Source: Aotearoamyces nothofagi
Taxonomy: Eukaryota; Ascomycota; Leotiomycetes; Leotiales; Tympanidaceae
Length of the DNA stretch: 64,000 bases
NCBI GenBank assembly: GCA_015345905.1
Contig: JADDTR010000001.1
Span: 744,001 to 808,000, forward strand
Reading direction: 5' to 3'
The position numbers were made by a program, and so were the translations under genes. The first letter of the stretch is position 1, and the number at the start of each line of letters is the position of its first letter. The notes beneath the pieces are model-generated. The model ran no database searches, was not told where the DNA came from, and saw only the letters and a list, made by a program, of their open reading frames with translations. Of this stretch, positions 35,241 to 46,637 are shown piece by piece.

Positions 35241-37879
35241 CCTTAGAAGTGAAAATAAACATTCGGAAAAGAAAATTGGAGCTAAGTGTGTCTATCTCTA
35301 CAATGATAAATGATAGGTACATTCGCTCTGTGGCTATCCCATTGGTTATATACGAATGCAGAAACAACACCACACGTTGGATACACATACGTTGCTTGGA
35401 AACTGTGAAAGAAAGCACGTGGATTATATAGAGACTCTTAGAGGCGAAGAATCGAGCGTGTAGTATGCGATGATAGCAGGTAACGATCGACAGTGGGCAT
35501 AGCTTTGTAGGGAGTAAAGAACGATGGAACGAATATAGATAGGGAGAGTTGACATCCAAATCACGTGACATGTTACAGGACAAACTAGCGTATAATTCTA
35601 TCAGGACTCTTGACCACTTTACATTTTCAGGATTTCACTTAGACTGGACATTACGACATATATCATTCGACCAATAGGCAGGCATTCCGTATTCGCGTCC
35701 TGTATAGGTGAAATACTTTCGTATAGTTCTCCGTGTTTGTATGTGCCAAGGCACAATTGCTGAGACGGAGAACACCCGAGCCCACACGTGCTCGAATATC
35801 GGAGTCTCCGCTGGCGACACCCCAGAAACGCTTATATAGCTCTTGGCGAGAACGAATATACTGCCACAGCATTTTGGATGTCGTACTGTGTGTGTATTGT
35901 CTAAACTGTTCAATTATCGATGAAACAATAATATGAACAGAAGTATCCTCTGAAATAACATACTGGGAGTTTGCCTCTTTTATCACTGTCTATCATTCGT
36001 AGTCAATACCATAGTCTCTTATCAAATCCATCTTTTGGGACAGTTAACTGTCAACCACCATCTATAAGATTTCTCAACATGAGCTTCAATCTGATACTTG
36101 TCTCGACGGGATCTTCACATGTCCTAAGACTGCATAATTCTTTGGTCTACATTGCATTTCCAGGTTATTGCTGACTACAAACCCTCTGGGAGCATCGAGA
36201 GTGTGAGGAATCTATAAGGTTGGGGTAGTAAGAGCCAGGTTGATCATAGAGGTCTCATGATATCTAAAGGGAGAATTCGGGCGGTTCCGTCATATTGTCT
36301 CTTCGGTGTCTAAGCAAGCAGATTATAATCATATGCATGGATTGCTTCGCCACTGTCGAATGTCGAAAGTGGAATGTAGGTATGACTAGTGACTAGTGAC
36401 TAGTGACTGCTGAATGCTGAAGTTGAGGTTGACAGTATTCTCCAGAGTTGCGAAAGTCCTTGGCAATTCCCGACAAAGAATGCAAGGCGGAGGGAAATGC
36501 CAACAAGACACTACTCGTGCCCGCTGGGTTCCCGCTGGGTTCCCGCTGCCCGGAGGGAGGAGAGAGGAGAGAGGAGGGGGGCTGTGTTGCAGAGGGGTGG
36601 GAAAACACGCGTAGAGCTGTTGGTCCTCGAGACAGCCAAGAATGGCCAAGGAAGTGGAAGTGTCAAAAGCAGATGCCAAGCACCAAGCTGCCAATAACGG
36701 CAGCAGCCCTAGAGCCGGGGATCAAGCCTCCTTGGTAAGAAGGGGGCTCCTGGAGAAGGGAAGAGATACCACTTCAGAATGAACACGCACACACACACAT
36801 ATATATGTGTAGGACTAGGACTCAAGTACCACGGACAGTCTTCTCCGTGAGCCAGGTTTGTTTCCAGGTTTGTTGTAGTAAAGCTGATGCCGAGCCATGC
36901 AAAGCGTAAGATAATTGGCTATGCGTAGTCATAGTCGTAGTCGTAGTCGTACTCGTACCACGCTGCCTCCCTGAGCTTGGCATTTGTTGCACCGCACAGC
37001 ACAGTATCCAGGACACAGTAAACGGTATCACTATATTTATATTGCGTAGAACCAACAGTACAGTACTGCGCAAGGTGTCCCATGTACCGTGTAGTCTGTA
37101 GTCTGTAGTCTGTAGTCTGTAATCTGTAAGCCGTAATCTGTAATCTGTAAGCCGTAATCCGCCACCCCGTATTGTGAAGTGTTGGATACTATGTAATCCG
37201 CAGTCGCATTGCTCGGTGCAGGAAACATGCTCACGGATTACGAGTCCTGTGGTGTGAGCAAGGTGCGAGCCGGATGGGGAGGAGAAGCCGATACAGATGG
37301 AGATGCAGATAGGCAGGGAGGCCCCCAGCCTGAAGCAAGCAGCCAGACTCGCGAGTCGCCTGGCACACCGGACCGCAGTCAGCTCATATGCACTGGTACA
37401 AGCACATACGCTTTTCTACCGATTGTTTTCAAGTTTCAACGCTGGCCTTCTTCAAATGCAAATGAAACAGCTGTCGATATTTATAGAGCTGTTAAGTATA
37501 CTTTGTCTATTTTGGAAATTATTCACGAACACCATACTGATACACGCAAGCCATTTTGGACCGTTTACGACCGGAAACTATGCCTAAAGTATTGTACAAG
37601 CTTGCTATTGGTGCAAATCGTCAACTTCCATTATCTAAAGATTTCATAGGAGAAAGCGTTGACAACATGGCTTCAGTTCAACGCTTTGCATTCTTTTGTG
37701 TGCTCATATTTCAAGACACACGGAACCACCCAACCTAACACTTAACGCAAGTACTCTGGAATAACGTTTCCATTCAAGGCCATCGAAGCAAGAAGAGACA
37801 TTTTGTAAAAGTGCATCTACCCGTGAAATTCAACCATATAAGCTGCATATCCATACAGCTTATCCATGCAGCTTGTATC
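35241..37879. other. 2.6 kb intergenic region
   Basis: No supported gene. It contains a TCACGTGA palindrome at about 35561-35568 close to the EEP gene. Two slippage arrays follow: GTAGTC-like units at about 36925-36955 and GTAGTCT/GTAATCT units at about 37090-37160. There is also a (AC)n/(AT)n patch at 36787-36808 and GTACAGTACTG at about 37058-37068. Open frames in 36.4-36.7 kb come from GGGAGGA-type repeats and overlap on both strands. Confidence 0.5.
37090..37160. repeat. degenerate 7 bp tandem repeat (GTAGTCT/GTAATCT)
   Basis: About ten units of GTAGTCT, GTAATCT or AAGCCGT in non-coding DNA; units resemble the array near 18043-18100. Confidence 0.75.
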
Positions 37880-39049
37880 CTAAACTAGAAGAATACTGAA
37901 ACAACGTTAGAATTTTATCAATCAAGGGATTCGGAAGCCTTACGCATTTACGCATCCATCATTTTCGCAGTTATTCGAAATCTGAGCCCATCGGCCCCAC
38001 ACAATTTTTCCAGCGGTTGTGGTCAAGCCTAGCTCGCTGACATTCACCTCAATGATTGTCCCCTTGGTAAGTACGCCTAGAGATCGTTAGAATCAAGAAT
38101 GCTATGAGTAACTATAGATTTAATATACTTGCCTAGTTGTGTATACATTGGGTTTTGAGGATTCTTTTTGACGCTAATAATTGGCAATTGAACGGTCACG
38201 CCCAGTTCTGGATGCTAGATTGACTGTTAGTATAACAATAATAAAGGTGAAAGGGGTTACCAACTGTGACATTAGCCTTTTTATACCGAAGTCCCATAGG
38301 CCGAATAAATCGTTCGTATTTAACGGGCCGTCTAGTGAAATCTGGTCCTACGAAGGTCGGCTTGGTGATCATGCGCTTCCATCCTGGGTTTTGTTAATTT
38401 TTATGCCTTGGGAAGAAGGATATGGAAATACTCACCCTTCTTCGCCGTCTTCTTTCCGGTCTTAACAACCTTGAACATTTCCTCTTCGGCAATACCCCTA
38501 ACTTTTGGCAGAGGCACAGAGAATTTGGCTGCCTTCTCATTCCGCTTGTTCTTTACTATATTGAGGTTAGCAAGTGCATACAAATTGGTGATATTGGCGA
38601 CGAGAAATTCGACGTACTGGCGCTACTTAAAGCTTTCGCATTGGTAGGATTCGATCTATCGAGAAGATATTGTGGGAGAGGAGTGCTCGAAGGCTCCGCA
38701 GGTGCAGAGGACTTGACATTCCGTTCTTCGTGCGCCTTGATCTGCTTTTTGATTTGAATCTTTTCGTGGTGTCGTTTCTTCTGGTATAGCTTTGCTCGCA
38801 GGCCGACCAAAGTCTGAGCCTTTTCTGACTCCTTATGACCTTCTCTGGCCTCTCTTTTGCGTGTTCTCTCCTCGTGGTCCAGCTTGCACACTTGTCAGTT
38901 CGGTGTCTTCGTACTTCCGCGGGGGGGGGGGGGGGATTTACTCTGCGACCATGGAGCTTCCTCCATCTTTCCATGCTGTTGCGACAGATTAGCATGGTCA
39001 AAGGGCCTATGCATGAGCTAGGTAGCACTTACTACTCATTCTGAGGCAT
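37880..39049 (-). CDS. NSA2: ribosome biogenesis protein NSA2
   Basis: Nuclear GTP-independent factor of pre-60S assembly, related in fold to ribosomal protein eS8. Eight exons keep frame: 39033-39049, 38942-38975, 38618-38882, 38436-38555, 38265-38383, 38133-38214, 37944-38076 and 37880-37895, giving 261 residues, the same length as yeast Nsa2. Landmarks are [91 protein letters not shown] and the end [13 protein letters not shown]. Intron 6 (38077-38132) starts GCAAGT instead of GT and has a TTCTAAC branch point, so it is a GC-AG intron. Intron 2 carries a run of 15 C on the coding strand. With seven introns in 786 coding bases the gene is far denser in introns than its neighbours. Confidence 0.97.
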
Positions 39050-40136
39050 TGCGAGAAACTCCTTGTAGGTAATAAGGTGGTTCGTGGATGTTCTGTTCTA
39101 TCTATTGAAGACGAGCGAACATAGTTTTATCTATCTTTTTCCATATGCATATCTTATCTAAGCTGCCTGTGCCAGCCTTGGCGCTAAGCGAAATTAGGCG
39201 AAGTCTTGCCAAAACCGCACGTGACCTGCTTAGCCACGAAGAGGTCGCAGAGGGATGAAATTCGCGCGGCGAGTTCGGTGGGCGAGTTCGGTGGTGCAGA
39301 GAGAGAGAGCGAGGAGGACGGGCGGAGGAAGAGTCTTGGCAGCCCTGACAATTAGCTGGGGGCGTGACTTGCTGAGCCCCTTTAGAATCAATTCATCCAG
39401 CTTGCTTTGACTCTAAAAGATAGGCACTCTGCAAAGTTACCCTGTAGGGTGTAAAGCTGCTCTGTAAAGCTACTCAAACTAACTGCTCCTATTGGTAATG
39501 AGTGGCAGGTACGTAAGTCGCTGGCACTGGGTATGCACTGGGTAACACCCTACTATACAAAGCGCTCTCTCCCTCTGTACATACAGAGATGATCACATAA
39601 CCAGGCCAGGCCGACTGACGGCCAATACAAAACACCTCATCTCGCACGGCGTAGGCCGAGGTACGTGGTATGTGTGGTGTGTACACTGTGACCTGGCTTA
39701 CCTGGACTTCTCTGACAGTGAGCGAGCGAGCGAGCGAGCGCCTGCAACGCGACGTCTTGGCGTTCGGGGCGCAGCACCGGCGGAAAGTCTTGGACAATTT
39801 TCCCGGACTCCTTCCTACCAGTCACAACGCCCAGCTGGCGGCCTTCCGGTCTTGGTGTCGTGCCATTGCTATGTATGGCCACATTACATGTACATAGTCT
39901 CACATACGTACAGTACGTACATACATATACTGTATGTACGGCAGTACTGCATGTACGGCAGCAATGTATGTATGCACGTTCCGTTCCTACATAACGACAT
40001 TAGGCTATATTTTGTGTTTCGTGCATATGCATATGCATATCCACATCTGTGTTGATGTTGATGTTGATGTTGATGCTGATATTAAGCTTTGCAGAAGGGC
40101 TCCTGCCAATAAATCCCGCAGAGGGAGGAGCGGAGG

Positions 40137-40142
40137 GCCAAG
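40137..40142 (+). promoter_or_regulatory. PacC consensus site GCCAAG
   Basis: Matches 5'-GCCARG, the core bound by processed PacC; 525 bp upstream of the pacC start. Prediction by word match only. Confidence 0.35.
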
Positions 40143-40313
40143 AGATGCCGGAAGGCAGGGCTGGGCAGGCACGGTGGAGGGGGTGGAAGAGCAGGAAACG
40201 CTGGGAAAAGCCGGCGAAAGCGAGAAAAGCGGGGCGGTGGAGGGATGGGGCGACCGGAAGCGAAGGAGGGAAGGGGTGGGAGGAACTGCGAGGCCCGGAG
40301 CGAGCGGACTTTT

Positions 40314-40338
40314 CTTGGCGCTGCCCTAGCGGCTTGGC
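40314..40338 (-). promoter_or_regulatory. two PacC consensus sites GCCAAG on minus strand
   Basis: CTTGGC at 40314-40319 and again at 40333-40338, i.e. two inverted GCCAAG sites 19 bp apart, about 330-350 bp before the pacC ATG. Word match only. Confidence 0.4.
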
Positions 40339-40372
40339 GCTGCCTGTCGCCCCGGCGCGCAGCAGAAGGCGT

Positions 40373-40378
40373 GCCAGG
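40373..40378 (+). promoter_or_regulatory. PacC consensus site GCCAGG
   Basis: Matches GCCARG; 289 bp before the pacC start codon. Word match only. Confidence 0.35.
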
Positions 40379-40666
40379 CCGCATTAACAGCAATCCGCGG
40401 CCCTCTGCTCCCTCGGTCGTCGCTCCCCGCCGTCCGTGGAGGATATAAGGGTCCCATCCCCGTTGCCCTCGATTCCTCCTCTCTCCACCCCATCTCTTAC
40501 CGTCTCACAACCTCCTATAAAGAACAGTAAAGCAGAGACTTCTGCCTCACTGCAACGTTCTCGTCTACGCGATAACGATAAGCCCCCATCCCAGCCCCGA
40601 CGGTCCGCGCGCATCTCAGCCAATCGGCCTTTTGTGAGCTGCTGCTGCCGACATCCGTCAGTCAGA

Positions 40667-42617
40667 ATGTCCAGCCAGGACCAACAGACGCAGACTGTGT
40701 CTGTTCCTACTCCTGTGCCCGCGCCTGCCACAGACACAGCAGACGCCGCACGCGCGCACATCCGGAGTGATGACAATCTCTCCTGCCAGTGGGACAAGTG
40801 CAATGAGCGCTGCGACTCTGCAGAGTCTCTCTATGTAAGCCTTCTCCCCTCCATCCTGCTTCGTCCCTGCTGGCTGTCGAATACTGGCGATCATGGACAC
40901 GGCCTAATTGTCTTGTAGGATCATATCTGCGAGCGCCATGTCGGCCGCAAGAGCACCAACAACCTGAATCTGACTTGTGGATGGAACCTGTGCCGTACTA
41001 CCACGGTCAAGCGTGACCACATCACCTCTCATATCCGAGTCCATGTCCCTCTCAAACCCCACAAGTGTGACTTTTGTGGGAAGAGCTTCAAGCGCCCTCA
41101 GGACTTGAAGAAGCACGTCAAGACTCATGCTGACGACTCGGTGCTTCTTCGCTCTCCCGATCAACATGGAGGCCAGATGTCAGGATACAGAACCCAGGCT
41201 GGTAAAGGTGCGTAGCCTAAAGACTTTCTTTTATCACCCCTGATCCCAATCAAAGCTGTTGCCAGCCATTGATAGGAGGATATGTACCATTCTATGTCGG
41301 TCTGACTTGTATTTATTAGTCGCTGACCTGCAAACTCTTGCAGTTACTGCCACGGGATACTATGACCACGGTGCCCAGATGCATCAGAATCCAGCCGTGA
41401 ACTATGGACAACACAATGGTCACAATGGTTATTACCAGCCGCAGCAGCAGGCCTCGTACGGCCCCGTATACTACTCTAATAGCCATGGCGGAGATATGGG
41501 TCAGCACGCCTCATTCGATTCTCGAAAGCGTGGCTATGAAATGCTCAACGACTTCTTTGGCGATGCCAAACGCCGCCAAATTGACCCATCCTCTTATCCC
41601 CAGGTTGGACAGCGTCTAATGTCGCTCCATGGTCTCCCGATTCAGGGAGGTGCCGTTGCTGACTACTCAATGCCGCTCCAATCTATGGTTGGGGTGGGTG
41701 GTCACGCCTCTAACGCTACGATGCAACAGCCTCATTATGCTCTGCCAATGCCTAGCCTGAGAACGAAGAATGATCTCCTTAACATGGACAGCTTCTTGGA
41801 TCAGATGCAGGCCACAGTCTATGAGAGTTCAAACGCTGCTGCCGCTGCCGGTATTCAGCAGCCTGGCGTCCACTACACTCATCAAGGGCTCAACTTCCGT
41901 CAGAGCCACTCTCCACCCCAGACTGCGACGAATAACCTGGCAGTCTCCATGGGACATCAAGTATCTTCTGCCACGTCTACGGCTCCTCTGATGGCATCCG
42001 TATCCTCAAATTCTCCACAATCTGGCACGCCAGCCTTGACGCCACCGTCTACTTCCCTTTCATATACCTCTACTCACTCTCCTGGTTCCGTGCCTGGCTT
42101 GTCTCCATCTTCATCTTCGCGTCATAATTCGTCAACCTCTGCTGCATACCCTATCCTTCCTGCCGTTTCAAGCAGCATTTACTCTCACCACAACACTACT
42201 CCAGCTTCAACGTTAGGTACCAATTTTGACAGTGATCCCCGTAGACGCTTCTCCGGGGGCATGTTGCAAAAGAGTGCTCCAAATAGCTCCGAGGAGAGGC
42301 GTATGTCAGATGATGCATCTCCACCCTCGCCCAAGGTGGCTCCTGATAGCCCAGCCTCCGTTAGTCCTGCTCTATCAGAAAGCAGCGAGAGTGCACGGGA
42401 CAAGGCGGAGGAGCTTTGGGTAGAGAACATTCGTGTCATCGAAGCTCTCCGCAAATTTGTTGCTGATCGCCTCGAGAGAAAGGAGTATGAAGAAGAGGAC
42501 GATGTTGAGATGACCGATGCCAAGGATGACGAGAATGAGAATAAGACCGAAGACCAGAAGACCCATGAGGAGAGTCTATATCCTGTCCTCCGAGCCGCTA
42601 TCGATGCTTCTCCGTAA
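40667..42617 (+). CDS. pacC: pH-response transcription factor PacC/RIM101
   Basis: Zinc-finger regulator activated by proteolysis at alkaline pH; the processed form activates alkaline-expressed genes and represses acid-expressed ones through GCCARG. Three exons, 40667-40834, 40919-41207 and 41320-42617, give 584 residues. Three C2H2 fingers are intact: residues 40-63 (CQWDKC, HICERH), 76-98 ([15 protein letters not shown]) and 106-126 ([13 protein letters not shown]). Two YPXL motifs that bind PalA/Rim20 are present: YPIL at 429-432 and YPVL at 573-576, as expected flanking the signalling-protease region. After finger 3 comes [18 protein letters not shown], which supports the acceptor at 41319. 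An alternative acceptor 24 bp downstream would delete eight residues in frame. A basic nuclear signal-like [18 protein letters not shown] lies near residue 230. The C-terminus is acidic ([14 protein letters not shown]). Confidence 0.97.
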
Positions 42618-43454
42618 GATGTACAAGTTTGATGATGGAAAGCGATGTCTGGAATGGGTTATTGGCGTTTTCAATGCTTGTGCCGCGATTGCAAACTAAG
42701 GGTTTTTGCTTCCGGTTTTGGTTTTATGCTAGTTAGCTGAACTCTTTTAAGCCTGCGTCGAATAGCTTTTAGCAGTCTAGATGCAATGAAATGAGCATTT
42801 TTGTACAAGTACAAGACCCATATATGGTTTGAATTGTATTTTGCAGCGATAAATCTCATATCCAGTGTATGTGCTCTAGCTAATCGACGACACCGCCTCG
42901 ATATGCTGACTTATGCCCTACCTTACCATCATGCTCTTTACATTCCCAGGACATAGTCACGCAGACGAAGAATCAACCAGATGGCCCCGCGGAGCGACGG
43001 AGATCTAATGAGAGTTTCTTTGTATATTGTAACTAGCTACACCGGGACATTCTTTCATTTGCTCGCGCTGGACCAGAGCTGACGGAAAAGGAGGGAGGAG
43101 GTGTCGAGGAGCTCGTCGCGAGCTAGCGATAGCCCGGCAGCCCCCTTGCTCGACTCCCTCCACGACCTGCAGACCGCCTGTCCCGGCAACAGCGGCGTCC
43201 CCGCGCGTCCGTCTCCTTGCGCAGCGCGACGCAGCCCGCGGGCACAGTGATGAAACGCTTAACGCCTTCCCCTCCCCGCAACAAAAGGAATAACCCAGGC
43301 GCGGCCGGACAGCCTGGCAATTTTACAAGACCAGAGACGGCAAGCGCAGCAGCGACAGCATCTGATTTCATGTCCCTACATCACGTTAGCTGATAGCCTG
43401 GCCGGCGACATGGGTTGCGGGCTTACCTTAGGCGACGTCTCCCAGCAGGAAGTG
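42618..43454. other. convergent spacer between pacC and the cupin gene
   Basis: 837 bases; both flanking genes end here. The left part is AT-rich 3' sequence. The right part (43060-43400) is GC-rich with no sensible frame. No gene seen. Confidence 0.45.
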
Positions 43455-44194
43455 CTAGAACTCTTCTTTGCAGAGCGCCATACACTCTGCAGATCCGAGA
43501 ACGCTGCCTGTTCCCACGGGCGGGATCATGCTGCCTATGTCCGAGGCGTTTCCGAACGGAGAATTTCCTCCAAAGGCAGCCATGATCATGTCGGAAGGGA
43601 GGTTGAAGAGCCCGTTTACGATATTGTGGGTACCGCCGTCTTCTGAGTTCAGGGCAGATATCAGGGTTGCATTACCACAGCCTATGGCAGATGATGTCAG
43701 TCATAGGTCTGAGACTGCGTTTGAAGATTAGACTAACCCATGTTTTGCATCGTGTGTAGGCTGGCAGCCGGGAAGATGGTCATCTTCCCGGGTGTTAGCA
43801 CCTCTTTGACTATCCTGGCACCGTTTTCTTCAATCATCCATGTGGTGGTGGTCCCCTCGATGGCTACCACGAAGTTCACGGCCCGAGGGTGGTAATGGGG
43901 TGGGAGCATGGCACAGGGGCCGAGATTCAGCATAGCCATTGTCATCCCGTTGCCAACAGCCGCTGGGAACGTTGCAGCATTGGCGTTAATCACGCTACCG
44001 GGAGAATACGTGTAGTTTGGCTGGGCTGTGAAATCGAAGAGCCAGTCCGAGTCTTCTGGAAGCTGCGCAAGACGATCGAGTTGCGTGGCTGTCTCCTTCA
44101 GAGAGGCGTCGAGAGACAGATTCACAGTTTTATCCACTGCGTGGACGGTTGTATAGAGGAAAGGAACGACGAGGAGTAGAAGGATGAACTTCAT
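43455..44194 (-). CDS. secreted cupin (germin/spherulin 1A-like)
   Basis: Extracellular or cell-wall beta-barrel protein. Two exons, 43738-44194 and 43455-43681, give 227 residues. The frame is open for another 86 codons upstream, but I start at the ATG at 44194 because it opens a classic signal peptide (KFILLLLVVPFLYTTVHA). Cupin motif 1 is seen as PPHYHPRAVNFVVAIEG with two metal-binding histidines; the usual Glu three residues after HPR is Asn here. Motif 2 is GKMTIFPAASLHTMQNMG with its His and the structural Asn. The end has LISALNSEDGGTHNIVNGLF and two late cysteines (CMALCKEEF). Possible N-glycosylation sites are NLS, NYT and NAS. It is convergent with pacC. Enzymatic function is unassigned. 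Confidence 0.88.
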
Positions 44195-46637
44195 TGTGAT
44201 AATTGAGGATGATCCAAGAGCGATGACGAGACAGGATCTGAAGCAGGTATAGCCCCAAGACTTGAGCAATCTGGGAAGCTTTGCGACGTTGTAACGAGGG
44301 ATTCTAGGAGGTGTGATGTTGGCCGATTTTCCGGCTACGGAGGAAAGAGTAGATGGAGGCTTTATATGCAGATTAGGCAAGTGCTGAGATTCCTGATCTT
44401 TGCCTTCCGAAGTATGAACAGACTGCAGAGATACAGCACTAGACTGCTTCATAATTCACTCAAGGCAGCTTGCTTTTCGAATGCACTCTTCGCTGGCTGC
44501 TAAGAATATCCAGTCGTTGCTATTTGCTTGGGTGGTTATAGTGGAGGAGTGAACCGCTTGAAGGAGCTCCTACTTAGATTAGACGGCCATGCACGTTTTT
44601 AATAAACCATGATGCTTCGTCCTTGTCCTCCCACATGGTTTGCAGATTCGATCAGGGAATGTAGGATCCAAGCCATTCTCGTATTCCCCGATAGTAATTT
44701 ATAGTTGTGATCACACCCCTTTTTGTTCATCACATACTTGCCAGCCGTGCGTAGTATCCATAGGGGCCATCCATCATCCATGTATCATCTAATCCTTAAG
44801 AAGCAATAAGAACGATTTGATGATACCCACGTTGACGGCGCCATGCGGCTCGCAGACGCGTATTAATCGCCATAGGCGCCAAATCGGTGTCAGAATCACG
44901 GCTTAGTACAGCCCCCTATACCACTCCTAACATCGCCGACGTAGCCGTAAATGGAACCAAAAGTTCTAACAATAAATGCCGGATGCCTTTCTTCATCCCA
45001 CGGATTGTCACAGGTGCCAGCATATCCTGTGAGCAAATGGCGCACTTTCTAGAATGTCTAAGATTCCCTGCGACATTGCACTTCATTTCACAAAGTGCCT
45101 GGTGCAACTCTCGCTCCCATGTGACTGATTATCAAGTCTATTTCGATCACGCACGCCCTCACACTTTCGATAGGCTTAAGTAGATGCCGTGTATAAGTAG
45201 GCGCTGCAGGGATATAGTTGGCTATGTCTTGAAGTTCGAGGCTGTTGTGGCTTGAAGAGAGGTATGATAGCTGCATAGTTGCACGGCTACTGGGGTAGTG
45301 GATCTGGGCAACCCAACACCACGGCGTAGTTAATAAGATCCTCGGGTCTGTTTCGGTGGGAATATCCTGGCAGTCCCTGATCGCCTGGGGCACAGTCTCA
45401 TTATATGCTGGTATCCGAGACCACTATCCAACGAACCGTGGCTGCGGGATCTCCAAGATGACAGCATACGGCGACACACAGATACCCGAAGATACTGCTC
45501 CAGAGATCCGACCATGTCCCGGGACCATCATCCATTGAATTCTTCAAGGGTGGGGGCATGATGTATTCCAAGGCTGCACAAGTCCCAGATCCGGGTCTCC
45601 GTGGATAACTGACAAAAACCCCAGACCCATCAAACATTAATAACTATAAATCCAGGCGTTTGCGGAAGGCAACAGTAAAAGCCGAGCCAGCATAATGTCC
45701 TATCTGCAAAGAATGAATAACCTCTTGCCGATCACTGACGGGACCTTTGCATTCAGGGCCGGTTACAGTGGTATTTTACGCTCGCAGACCAGACCAATAT
45801 CACGACTTCTCCGCAAAGTATTGTATGTACCTTCCTAAGATGGACAGATGTATGCAGAAGTCTCACTTCTAGAAGACGGGCAAAGATCCGTGCTGTTAAG
45901 ATCTTAGAGGTGTTCACTCTGACGTGTGTGCGGGTGTGACAGAGATACTGAATGATAGGTCAAATCTTCCAGCTTTCGGCCCTACACAAAGCAATAGGCG
46001 TTACTGATCAGGGGTTACGCCATTGCATCAAACTCGAGCGTGTTTTTGTAGATTATTCTCATGCTATTGTCCGTGAATATTGGTTTAGAGCTGCAAGACG
46101 GGTTGCCGGGCTCGTTCTCCTTCCTGGGCCCTGCACGTGGCCGGCAACCCAGTCGGAACATCTTTGCAACACGCAAACTTTGGCTTTGCGCTGGTCGTGG
46201 AATGAGATGCACCCAGCATTGTGGTCAATTGAATCTGGCCTTCTCGAAAAAGTCAAACTCGTGTCTATCTGTGTTGCTGAAACCATGTCCGAGACTGGCG
46301 AGTCGCTTTTGCACAGTTTAAGAAGAAATGTGAGCTGAAAGAGAGACATATCGTTATGTCTCAAGCAACCATAATGACCGCTTCCAAATACCCATTGCGT
46401 TACATGACCCTCCTACTGTTGACTTAAGAATGCAAAGCATCGCGTGGATATGGTGACAGTTGTCATCCCACTCGAAACGCCTTCCAAACGCCGCCTGGAT
46501 GGGGTTCAACCTTTCTCTATTACGGAAATGCCTATAGGCTAGGAAAGGGCCACAAGGGAAAAGTACGAGAACAGCGTAATCGAATGTGGTAGTTGATTTC
46601 ATTTCTTCATTGTGAGCCGTAAGTGACCTAAACCCTC
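44195..46637. other. 2.4 kb intergenic region
   Basis: No supported gene. It includes the promoter of the cupin gene and the 3' side of ARP6. Open frames of 78-128 codons occur on both strands between 45.0 and 46.4 kb, overlapping each other and without a recognisable motif. A short frame after 45693 (starts MSYLQRMNN) ends at a GTATGT but I could not find a continuing exon. A decayed gene is possible; I cannot demonstrate it. Confidence 0.4.

Larger units (their letters stand above)
39050..40666. promoter_or_regulatory. divergent region between NSA2 and pacC, including the pacC promoter and leader
   Basis: 1.6 kb without a supported gene. Near NSA2 are a GCACGTGACC box (39219-39228) and a GGGCGAGTTCGGTGG duplication (39270-39295). 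The middle holds AGCG microsatellite (39719-39740), dense GTAC-type palindromes (39907-39965) and GTTGAT units (40052-40078). The pacC-proximal 530 bp contain four matches to the PacC site GCCARG on either strand (see separate entries) and a pyrimidine-rich leader from about 40450. Confidence 0.55.

Noticed and set aside
44195-44452. N-terminal extension of the cupin by 86 codons
   Set aside because: It would bury a textbook signal peptide that begins at the ATG at 44194.
45401-45637. 78-codon minus-strand ORF as a decayed gene
   Set aside because: Some hydrophobic patterning but no recognisable motif and no joining exons; not enough to call a pseudogene.
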